This document shows, piece after piece, positions 25,523-31,968 of a DNA stretch of 64,000 nt (within the stretch, counting starts at the first letter, position 1; every line of letters begins with the position of its first letter). The DNA is from Saccharomonospora piscinae (GTDB lineage Bacteria; Actinomycetota; Actinomycetes; Mycobacteriales; Pseudonocardiaceae): positions 434,001 through 498,000 of the forward strand of contig NZ_VCEK01000001.1 of assembly GCF_005862235.1 (NCBI RefSeq). The letters run 5' to 3'. The notes under the pieces were generated by a model. It saw only the letters and a list, made by a program, of their open reading frames with translations, was not told where the DNA came from and searched no databases. The translations under genes and the position numbers were made by a program.

Positions 25523-27115
25523 ATGATCCGGCAGTTTGTGGCGGGCCTGCGAGCCCGCCGGACCGGGGCCGTGCGCGCGGCGACGGTGACCGGCGTGGTC
25601 ACCTCGCTGGCGGCACTGTGGCTCGTGCCAGCCGGTGCGGCACCCGGCACCGCAGATCCGGCGGCCTCGTCGTCGACCGCCGCCCAGCAGCAGGTGCTGG
25701 AGTGGACGGCCGACGACAGCATGACGGAGTACGCCTCGGCTCCGGCCACGGCGGAGGCGGGCCCGGCGACGATCGTGTTCGAGAACAGCCAGGCCACCGG
25801 AAACACCACCGGCATGTCTCACACGCTGACGTTCGAGACGGGGTCGTCGGAGTACAACAGCGACGTCGACGTCAACCTCCTCGCCAGCCCGTTCGACGCG
25901 AACGGGGGCCGTCACGAGATCGAGGTGAACCTCACTCCCGGCACCTACCTCTACCTGTGCACGATCCCCGGGCACGGTGAGATGCGGGGAGAACTCGTGG
26001 TCACCGAGGGCGGTGGTGGCGACGACGACACCACCCCGCCGGAGGTCACGGCCGAGGTCACCGGCGACCAGAACGAGGACGGGTCCTACGTCGGTGCCGC
26101 CACGGTGGGGATCACGGCCACCGACAGCGGCTCGGGGATCGACACCGTCGAGTACAACCTCGACGGCGAGGGCTACCAGCCCTACACCGACCCCCTCACC
26201 GTCGACCAACCCGGCGACCACACCGTCGAATACCGCGCCACCGACAACGCCGGAAACACCTCCGACGCCGGATCGACCACCTTCACCGTCGTCGAAGGCG
26301 ATCCGAACGACACCACGCCGCCGGAGGTCACGGCCGAGGTCACCGGCGATCAGAACGAGGACGGTGACTACGTGGCGTCCGCGTCGGTGGAGATCGCGGC
26401 CACCGACAGCGGCTCGGGGATCGACACCGTCGAGTACAACCTCGACGGCGAGGGCTACCAGCCCTACACCGACCCCCTCACCGTCGACCAACCCGGCGAC
26501 CACACCGTCGAATACCGCGCCACCGACAACGCCGGAAACACCTCCGACGCCGGATCGACCACCTTCACCGTCGTCGAAGGCGAAACGGAGGACACCACGC
26601 CGCCGGAGGTCACGGCCCAGGTGACGGGTCCGCAGAACGCCCAGTGGGACTATGTGGACCAGGCCACGGTGTCGTTGTCGGCCAACGACACGGATTCGGG
26701 CGTGCGGTTCTTCCGCTACTCCCTCGACGGCGGGTCGTACACGCCGTACGGGGAGCCGATCGAGGTCAACGGGCCTGGCGAGCACACGGTGCTCTTCCAC
26801 GCCATCGACCACGCCGGGAACCGGTCGGAGGACGGCACGGTGACCTTCACCGTCGTGGCGGCCGAGGGTGACGCCTGCGTCGAGTCGGACATCCGTGACA
26901 CGGCGGTCGTCGCGGGCCACGACAGCACCGTGGCCAACGTCGACACCGGCAACGGCTGCACGATCAACGATGTGCTCGCCGGGCACTCGAAGCGCGGGCA
27001 CGGCAACACGCTCGCCACGGTGACCGAGGTGGCCGACCGGCTGGCTGCCGAGGACGTCATCTCGCAACCGGAGAAGCGGCGGCTGGTGAAGGCCGCCGAG
27101 CACGCCGCCCGGTAA
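25523..27115 (+). CDS. Secreted cupredoxin with three OmpL47/Ig-like repeats and a shared C-terminal module
   Basis: A 530-residue exported protein. The signal peptide ends near PAGAAPG (about 40). The plastocyanin-like domain (about 58-160) shows type-1 copper ligands His100 (MSHTL), Cys146, His151 and Met154 (CTIPGHGEM). Three repeats of about 94 residues follow, each opening DTTPPEVTA and including DHTVEYRATDNAGN or a variant; two of them are nearly identical. The last 80 residues (about 451-530) resemble residues 1036-1115 of the preceding protein. It may accept electrons from the upstream dehydrogenase; that is inference. ATG 25523 follows GTGGAGTG. Confidence 0.85.
   Translation: MIRQFVAGLRARRTGAVRAATVTGVVTSLAALWLVPAGAAPGTADPAASSSTAAQQQVLEWTADDSMTEYASAPATAEAGPATIVFENSQATGNTTGMSHTLTFETGSSEYNSDVDVNLLASPFDANGGRHEIEVNLTPGTYLYLCTIPGHGEMRGELVVTEGGGGDDDTTPPEVTAEVTGDQNEDGSYVGAATVGITATDSGSGIDTVEYNLDGEGYQPYTDPLTVDQPGDHTVEYRATDNAGNTSDAGSTTFTVVEGDPNDTTPPEVTAEVTGDQNEDGDYVASASVEIAATDSGSGIDTVEYNLDGEGYQPYTDPLTVDQPGDHTVEYRATDNAGNTSDAGSTTFTVVEGETEDTTPPEVTAQVTGPQNAQWDYVDQATVSLSANDTDSGVRFFRYSLDGGSYTPYGEPIEVNGPGEHTVLFHAIDHAGNRSEDGTVTFTVVAAEGDACVESDIRDTAVVAGHDSTVANVDTGNGCTINDVLAGHSKRGHGNTLATVTEVADRLAAEDVISQPEKRRLVKAAEHAAR
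26116..26301 (+). repeat. Intragenic 186-bp repeat, copy 1
   Basis: This stretch of the cupredoxin gene is repeated base for base at 26398-26583 (282-bp period, 94 codons). It encodes most of the first OmpL47-like repeat. Even third codon positions are identical, so the duplication or conversion is recent. Confidence 0.9.
26398..26583 (+). repeat. Intragenic 186-bp repeat, copy 2
   Basis: Exact copy of 26116-26301. The flanking part of the repeat period (TYVGAATVGIT versus DYVASASVEIA side) differs, so only part of each unit has been homogenised. Confidence 0.9.
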
Positions 27116-27135
27116 CGTTCGGGGTTGGTGCCCAG

Positions 27136-27176
27136 AAGGCCACCCTCGCTGCGTGTCCCGCAGTGAGGGTGGCCTT
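27136..27176. terminator. Strong hairpin between convergent genes
   Basis: AAGGCCACCCTCGCTGCG at 27136-27153 pairs with CGCAGTGAGGGTGGCCTT at 27159-27176 (17 of 18 positions) across a 5-base loop. A third partial copy of the right arm (GGTGGCCTTCGC) follows at about 27194. It lies 20 bases after the cupredoxin stop and before the converging ABC permease stop. Confidence 0.8.
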
Positions 27177-27219
27177 CGCCGCGTCTCGTGCGGTGACGGT
27201 GGCCTTCGCGGCACCCGCC

Positions 27220-27948
27220 TCACGTCCGCCGGGCAACGCGGCGGTGCAGCCAGCGAACGACGAGCGCGTGATAGACCACGCCGCCCGCCAGGTACGGCCA
27301 CCACGTCGCGTCGGCGGTCGCCGCGAGGAACGCCTCGGTGGGCCAGAACGTGGGCAGCACACCGAACGCCAACCGCCAGGGTGAGTCGAGGAACGCGGGG
27401 ATCAGCGGCAGCCCCGCGATCACGATGCCGAGGCCGCGGATGACGGCCAGGCCCTCGACCTTGTTGCTCGCCAGCGCCAGGATCAGCAGCGTCACCACCA
27501 GAGCCGAGAGTCCGGTCAGCAGCCCGATCGGCACGAGCAGCGGTAGCCGCCGGGCCGGCAGCAGTCCACTGGCCCCGAGAGTGCCCACCACGCAGATCAG
27601 GGTGGCCACCACGGTGGTGGCCGACCGGTATCCCAGATACCGGCTCATCGACACCGGGCTGACCCGGATGGCGGTCAGCGTTCCGGCATCCCGCTCGTCG
27701 AGCACGAGCAGGGCCATCACACCACCGACCACGATCGCGCTGGTCAACAGGAGGAACCCGACCAGGATCAGCGGGTAGTAGGGCGTGAGGTCGAAGTCGT
27801 AGCGGTCGCGGAGCACGTCCGTCGCGGCGGGCGTGCCGAATCGCACCATCGCGATCCAGACCAGCGGCGCCAGGAACATCCCGGCGAGCAGGGTGTCGCG
27901 GCGCACGCTGCGCAGGTCGTTGCGGCCGAGTGCGGTGAAAGTGCTCAT
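27220..27948 (-). CDS. ABC-2 type transporter permease (distal)
   Basis: A 242-residue membrane protein with six predicted helices and the ABC-2 feature of a conserved LLVLDERDAGTLTAIRVSP segment after the second helix. It is the third gene of an exporter operon: ATPase 28657-29520, permease 27950-28660, and this one, with a 1-base gap to the previous stop. The two different permeases probably form a heterodimer. Substrate is unknown; drug or lipid export is typical for this group. Confidence 0.85.
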   Translation of the reverse strand: MSTFTALGRNDLRSVRRDTLLAGMFLAPLVWIAMVRFGTPAATDVLRDRYDFDLTPYYPLILVGFLLLTSAIVVGGVMALLVLDERDAGTLTAIRVSPVSMSRYLGYRSATTVVATLICVVGTLGASGLLPARRLPLLVPIGLLTGLSALVVTLLILALASNKVEGLAVIRGLGIVIAGLPLIPAFLDSPWRLAFGVLPTFWPTEAFLAATADATWWPYLAGGVVYHALVVRWLHRRVARRT

Positions 27949-27949
27949 G

Positions 27950-28660
27950 TCAGGCGTCTCCGGTCTTCGCGATCAGGAAGCGGTCGAACCAGCGGCGGGC
28001 GAGCCACCACAGCGAAGCGGCCCACAGCACCGGGTAGGCCAGCCCGTACCCGACCTGCCACGGCACAAGCGTCACCTGGTCGAACGCCGCACCGAGGAAC
28101 AGCAGCGGGCCGTAGGTCGGCACCGCGTAGAGCAGGGGCGTCTCCCACACCCCGGCGTAGGCGAGAATCGGCAGGTTGAACACGGCGATCGGCAGCACCG
28201 CCGGCATGAACCAGTCGCTGACCGAGGTGAACGGCAGCGCGCTGACGAATCCGAGCAGCAGCATCAGCACCGTGCCCAGCGCGGCTCCGGCCAGCAGCGA
28301 CGGCACGTGATAGCCGACGCCGTGGGTCGCGGTGGCCACGAAGACCGCGATCACCACGGACACCGTGGTCAGCACGAGCACCTTGGCGGCCAGATACTCG
28401 CCGAACCGCGCGGGTGAGGCCACCACGGCGTCCAGCGTGCGTTCGTCCTTCTCGAAGAACACGGCTCCGGCCACGAAGAAGAACCCGACGATCGTCAGGT
28501 CCCCGATGATCACGTACGGCTCGGCCGCCGAGCGCAGGTCCGGCGGCATCGGCAGCAGCAACGCCAGCCACAGCGCGCCGGAGAGCACGGCGGCGTGCAG
28601 GAACCGGTAGCGGCGTTGCAGGACGAGTTCGAGGCGCAGCACCGCGCCGAGGCGGCTCAT
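27950..28660 (-). CDS. ABC-2 type transporter permease (proximal)
   Basis: A 236-residue membrane protein with six predicted helices and the characteristic FFEKDERTLDAVVASPARFGEYLAAK stretch. It parallels the downstream permease (DERDAGTLTAIRVSPVS), so the two are related subunits. ATG 28660 overlaps the ATPase stop by 4 bases, which implies translational coupling. It belongs to the operon controlled from the divergent promoter at about 29540. Confidence 0.85.
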   Translation of the reverse strand: MSRLGAVLRLELVLQRRYRFLHAAVLSGALWLALLLPMPPDLRSAAEPYVIIGDLTIVGFFFVAGAVFFEKDERTLDAVVASPARFGEYLAAKVLVLTTVSVVIAVFVATATHGVGYHVPSLLAGAALGTVLMLLLGFVSALPFTSVSDWFMPAVLPIAVFNLPILAYAGVWETPLLYAVPTYGPLLFLGAAFDQVTLVPWQVGYGLAYPVLWAASLWWLARRWFDRFLIAKTGDA

Positions 28661-29520
28661 CGCAGGCTCCGCCCGGTGGCCTCGACGAACACGTCGTCGA
28701 GGCTGGCCTCCCGGCTGTGCAGGGTCTCCACGCGCTCGTGGCGCAGCAGCCGGAGGAAGTCCCGGTTCTCGGCGAGGCCGTCGATCGGGAAGTCGGCGGG
28801 CACGACCGCGTCCGCGTCGTCGCGGTACTCGACCCGGACCTCGCGTCGACTGCGAGCGATCTTGAGTTCCCGGGGCGCGCCCAGCGCGGCGATCCGGCCG
28901 TCGACGACGAACGCGACCCGGTCGCAGAGCTGGTCGGCGGTGGCCATGTCGTGTGTGGTCAGAAAGACGGTCTTGCCCCGGTCGCGCTCGCGCAGCACCA
29001 GCTCCCGCACCACGCGCGCGTTGACCGGGTCGAGACCGGACGTGGGCTCGTCGAGGAAGAGCAGGTCCGGGTCGTGCAGGAGAGCGCGGACGAACACCAG
29101 CCGCATCTGCATCCCCTTCGAGAAGGCCGCGACACGGGTGTGTGCCTGGTCGGCCAAGCCGACGGCGTCCAGCAGCTCCATCGGGTCGCGGGTGCGCCCG
29201 CCGTGCAGCGACGCGAAGAACTCCAGGTTCTCCAGAGCCGTGAGCTTGCGGTAGTGGTTGGGCAGTTCGAAGGACACGCCGACGCGGCGGTAGTAGTCCT
29301 GCCCCCAGGTTTCGGGACTGGCGCCCCACACGGCCGCCACTCCCCCGTGGCCGGTGAGCAGGCCGATGAGGATTTTCTGCGTGGTCGACTTGCCCGCACC
29401 GCTGGGCCCGAGGAAGCCGAAGATCTCGCCCTCGCCCACGGCGAAGTCCATGCCCCGCACCGCGGGCTCGGCACTGCCGGGGTACCGGAAAGTCAGGTCG
29501 TCGACCTGGATCACTGTCAT
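28657..29520 (-). CDS. ABC transporter ATP-binding protein (drug-export type)
   Basis: A 287-residue ATPase with Walker A GPSGAGKSTT (about 38-47), Walker B LLFLDEPTSGLDP and H-loop LTTHDMATADQ. The signature reads FSKGMQMRL, the variant usual in CcmA/DrrA-type exporters. A C-terminal region after about 215 carries the extra domain of this group. ATG 29520 begins MTVIQVDDLTF; the frame stays open upstream into the divergent promoter but has no support there. It is the first gene of a three-gene exporter operon. Confidence 0.9.
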   Translation of the reverse strand: MTVIQVDDLTFRYPGSAEPAVRGMDFAVGEGEIFGFLGPSGAGKSTTQKILIGLLTGHGGVAAVWGASPETWGQDYYRRVGVSFELPNHYRKLTALENLEFFASLHGGRTRDPMELLDAVGLADQAHTRVAAFSKGMQMRLVFVRALLHDPDLLFLDEPTSGLDPVNARVVRELVLRERDRGKTVFLTTHDMATADQLCDRVAFVVDGRIAALGAPRELKIARSRREVRVEYRDDADAVVPADFPIDGLAENRDFLRLLRHERVETLHSREASLDDVFVEATGRSLR

Positions 29521-29539
29521 GCCGAAACAGTAGCGAGTT

Positions 29540-29555
29540 TTCGCAATTTTGCAAA
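29540..29555. promoter_or_regulatory. Palindromic operator between the exporter operon and its regulator
   Basis: TTCGCAATTTTGCAAA is an imperfect dyad of two near-identical half-sites (TTCGCAA and TTTGCAA on opposite strands, 2-base spacer). It lies 20 bases before the ATPase ATG and 45 before the regulator ATG, and the region is notably AT-rich. Binding by the divergently encoded MarR/GbsR-type protein is the obvious hypothesis. Confidence 0.55.
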
Positions 29556-29599
29556 CATTCGATACTGTTAGGATGTGGGCACGGTTGGAGAGGAGTCCG

Positions 29600-30052
29600 A
29601 TGGCGAACGCCACCGACGCAGCGGAACAGCTGGCCCTGACCCTGGCCAAGGGCGGGATGCAGCGAATGACGGCACGAGTGCTCAGCGCGTTGCTGTTCGC
29701 GGAGCAGGAGACCCTGACCGCCGGGGAGATCGCCGAGCGACTCATGATCAGCCCGGGTACGGTCTCCACCGCGATCCGAAGCCTGACGGGTGTCGGGTTG
29801 ATCGAGCGCGTGCCCGCACCGGGCAGCCGCCGCGAGCACTACCGCTTCCGCGACGGAGCGTGGTCCACCCTGATGTCGAGTCAGAACGAGGTCGTGCGAG
29901 CCATGCAGCAAGCGGCGGACGCGGGCATCGCCGCCACGGGCGAGAACAGTGTCGCGGGCAGGCGTCTCGTCGAGATGCGCGACTTCTACGCCTACCTGAT
30001 GGCCGAACTGCCCGCGGTGATCGAACGCTGGCGAGCCGAACGGGCGCGCTGA
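29600..30052 (+). CDS. GbsR/MarR-type transcriptional regulator
   Basis: A 150-residue regulator. The winged helix is clear: LTAGEIAERLMISPGTVSTAIRSLTGVGLIERVPAPGSRREHYRFRDG, with the Arg-Arg wing. A C-terminal helical region probably dimerises. ATG 29600 follows GGAGAGGAG; an upstream ATG at 29549 is less likely because it would overlap the promoter. It is divergent from the three-gene ABC-2 exporter, the usual arrangement for a repressor of a drug pump. Confidence 0.85.
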   Translation: MANATDAAEQLALTLAKGGMQRMTARVLSALLFAEQETLTAGEIAERLMISPGTVSTAIRSLTGVGLIERVPAPGSRREHYRFRDGAWSTLMSSQNEVVRAMQQAADAGIAATGENSVAGRRLVEMRDFYAYLMAELPAVIERWRAERAR

Positions 30053-30128
30053 CGCCTCCCCCGCGCGAGCGGCCGGATCGCGACAGCGGCGCGAGACCCG
30101 CCTTGTAGTCTGTGGGCACTGGCGACGA

Positions 30129-30575
30129 GTGACCCAGGCGATGGAGAACACGGTGACGGAACGCGCACACCGCAACAGCGCGATGCGCTGGCTGCTCGTG
30201 TGCGCGGTGGCGCTCGGGCTGGTGACCATGCATCACATCGCCGGGCAGCACTCCGGTGACCCGGCACCCACGCACGTGGCGCCGCAGAGCGCGGCGGCTG
30301 CCCAGGTCCTGTCACCGCAGGATTCGGCCGACCGGCACGAGCAGGCCCCGTCGCCGGCGCACGACACCGCGTCGATGCTCTTCCACCTCTGCCTCGCCGT
30401 GCTCGCCGGATCGGCCGTCCTGCTCGTCTCGATCACGCTGTCGCGGTCTCGGTGGCAAACGGCCGCGCGCCTCGTGGCCGCTGACACCGGCGGGGTGCGA
30501 GGCCGACCACCGCCGTCGGCACCGCCGCGCCCACCGCGTGGTTTCGCCTACGACCTCTGCGTGCTGCGGCTGTGA
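30129..30575 (+). CDS. Small membrane protein, DUF6153-like
   Basis: A 148-residue protein with two membrane helices (about 19-37 and 82-102) separated by an external loop rich in His, Gln and Ala. MHHIAGQHSG follows helix 1 and FHLCLAVLAG begins helix 2, as in the DUF6153 family often found beside DUF305 proteins. The Pro/Arg-rich tail is cytoplasmic. It is followed by a long hairpin and then the first DUF305 gene, so the three may be one metal-related locus. Function is unknown; copper handling is a guess from the neighbours. Confidence 0.6.
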   Translation: MTQAMENTVTERAHRNSAMRWLLVCAVALGLVTMHHIAGQHSGDPAPTHVAPQSAAAAQVLSPQDSADRHEQAPSPAHDTASMLFHLCLAVLAGSAVLLVSITLSRSRWQTAARLVAADTGGVRGRPPPSAPPRPPRGFAYDLCVLRL

Positions 30576-30582
30576 TGGCACC

Positions 30583-30612
30583 ACGCCGCGCAAGCGACCG
30601 CTCGCGCGGCGT
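30583..30612 (+). terminator. Long GC-rich hairpin after the DUF6153-like gene
   Basis: ACGCCGCGCAAGCG pairs with CGCTCGCGCGGCGT with a single mismatch, giving a stem of up to 13 bp with a very tight loop. It lies just after the stop at 30575 and 46 bases before the DUF305 gene, so it can act as terminator or attenuator. Confidence 0.65.
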
Positions 30613-30657
30613 CCGTGACGTCCCCAGCCCTCGATCGAGCACAGAGGAACGACCACC

Positions 30658-31275
30658 GTGAACAAGTCCTTCGTTCAGACTGCCCTGGTGACGGCAGCGG
30701 CGGCGGTGATGGCCGCCGGGTGCGCCGACGGCGGCACCGGCCGCACCGGTGACACACCGTCGGCACCGAACACCACCGCCTCGGCGCAGCAGGAGAGCCT
30801 CAACCGGGCGGACGTCATGTTCGCCCGGCAGATGATCCCCCACCACGAGGGCGCCATCGACATGGCCGCGCTCGCCGAGCAGCGAACCGGCAACACCGAG
30901 GTACTGGACCTGGCCGAGCGGATCGAACAGGCGCAGGGCCCCGAGATCGACCAGCTCGACGCCTGGCTCGAGGCCCGTGACGTCGAGCCGGGCGACGGCC
31001 CCGGTGGCATGCCGGGCAACGAGCACGGCGACATGGGCCACGGCGAGATGCCCGGCATGGGCGCCGACGACATGGCCGCGCTCGACGAGGCCGACGGCGC
31101 CGAGTTCGACGAGCTCTTCCTGGAGTTGATGATCGAACACCACCAGGGTGCGATCCGCATGTCCGAGGCCGTGCTGGTCAAAGGCAGCGATCCCGAGCTG
31201 AGGGCCCTCGCCCAGGACATCATCGAGGCGCAGCAGGCCGAGATCACCGAGATGCGATCCCTGCTGGAGAACTGA
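30658..31275 (+). CDS. DUF305 lipoprotein with Met/His-rich insert (copy 1)
   Basis: A 205-residue exported lipoprotein with a lipobox around AAGC (Cys about 22). The DUF305 domain has two half-repeats with the signatures MIPHHEGAIDMA (about 60) and MIEHHQGAIRMS (about 162), each offering His-His and Met residues. Between them lies a Gly/Met/His-rich segment (GNEHGDMGHGEMPGMG) that looks like a copper-binding loop. DUF305 proteins are four-helix ferritin-like bundles often linked to copper. The second copy follows 77 bases downstream after a hairpin. Confidence 0.82.
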   Translation: MNKSFVQTALVTAAAAVMAAGCADGGTGRTGDTPSAPNTTASAQQESLNRADVMFARQMIPHHEGAIDMAALAEQRTGNTEVLDLAERIEQAQGPEIDQLDAWLEARDVEPGDGPGGMPGNEHGDMGHGEMPGMGADDMAALDEADGAEFDELFLELMIEHHQGAIRMSEAVLVKGSDPELRALAQDIIEAQQAEITEMRSLLEN

Positions 31276-31283
31276 GGTCGCGG

Positions 31284-31311
31284 CCCGCGGCCGTCCACAC
31301 CTGGCCGCGGG
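31284..31311 (+). terminator. Hairpin between the two DUF305 genes
   Basis: CCCGCGGCC and GGCCGCGGG form a perfect 9-bp stem with a 10-base loop, 8 bases after the stop of the first DUF305 gene. Confidence 0.6.
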
Positions 31312-31352
31312 TCCACCCGCACCCACCCACCCTCACACCCGAAAGGTTTCCC

Positions 31353-31961
31353 GTGCGCGGACACCGGCTCATCCTCCCGATCCTGCTCGGCCTCACCCTC
31401 ACCGCCGCCTGCGGTGAGGGAACCGGCACCAGCACGTCCGGCGGCACCACCGCCCCCAGTTCCCCCGCCGGCACCAGCGCGGCCGGCGAGAACCCCGGCG
31501 GAGACGATCACAACCCCAGCGACGTCGAGTTCGCCCAGGAGATGGTCCCGCACCACGAGCAGGCCGTCGCCGTGGCCGATCTCGCCCTCGAACGGGACGG
31601 CGACCCCGCCGTGCGGGAGCTGGCGCAGCGGATGAAGGCGGCGCAGGAACCCGAGCTGACCCAGCTACTGGCCCTGCTCCGGATGTGGGGCGAGGAGGTC
31701 ACGCCGGGCGGCGGGAACGGCGAGCACGAGCACTCGCACCTCATGACCGAGGAGACGTTCCAGCAACTGCGCAACGCCTCCACGGCGGAGTTCGACCGGC
31801 TGTGGCTGGAGTCCATGATCGCCCACCACGGCACCGCCGTGGAGTTGGCCGAGGCACAGTTGCGCGACGGCCGCGACAGCCTCGCGTCGATGTACGCGCG
31901 GGACATCGCCGACCGGCAACGCGCGGAGATCACCGAGATGACGGCACTGCTGAACGAGTAG
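31353..31961 (+). CDS. DUF305 lipoprotein (copy 2)
   Basis: A 202-residue lipoprotein with lipobox LTAAC (Cys about 20) and a Ser/Thr/Gly-rich spacer to about 48. The DUF305 signatures are MVPHHEQAVAVAD (about 64) and MIAHHGTAVELAE (about 152). The insert is shorter and His-rich (GEHEHSHLM) rather than Met-rich. The protein is clearly paralogous to copy 1 but well diverged, so the duplication is old. The GTG start at 31353 has no strong ribosome site. It converges on the lyase gene with a 7-base gap. Confidence 0.82.
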   Translation: MRGHRLILPILLGLTLTAACGEGTGTSTSGGTTAPSSPAGTSAAGENPGGDDHNPSDVEFAQEMVPHHEQAVAVADLALERDGDPAVRELAQRMKAAQEPELTQLLALLRMWGEEVTPGGGNGEHEHSHLMTEETFQQLRNASTAEFDRLWLESMIAHHGTAVELAEAQLRDGRDSLASMYARDIADRQRAEITEMTALLNE

Positions 31962-31968
31962 TGGCCCC

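Noticed and set aside
21496-25815. A 1439-codon open frame on the minus strand opposite the multidomain protein
   Set aside because: It mirrors third-position GC bias. Its translation is Arg/Val/Gly/His-rich with no domain, while the plus strand gives clear domains.
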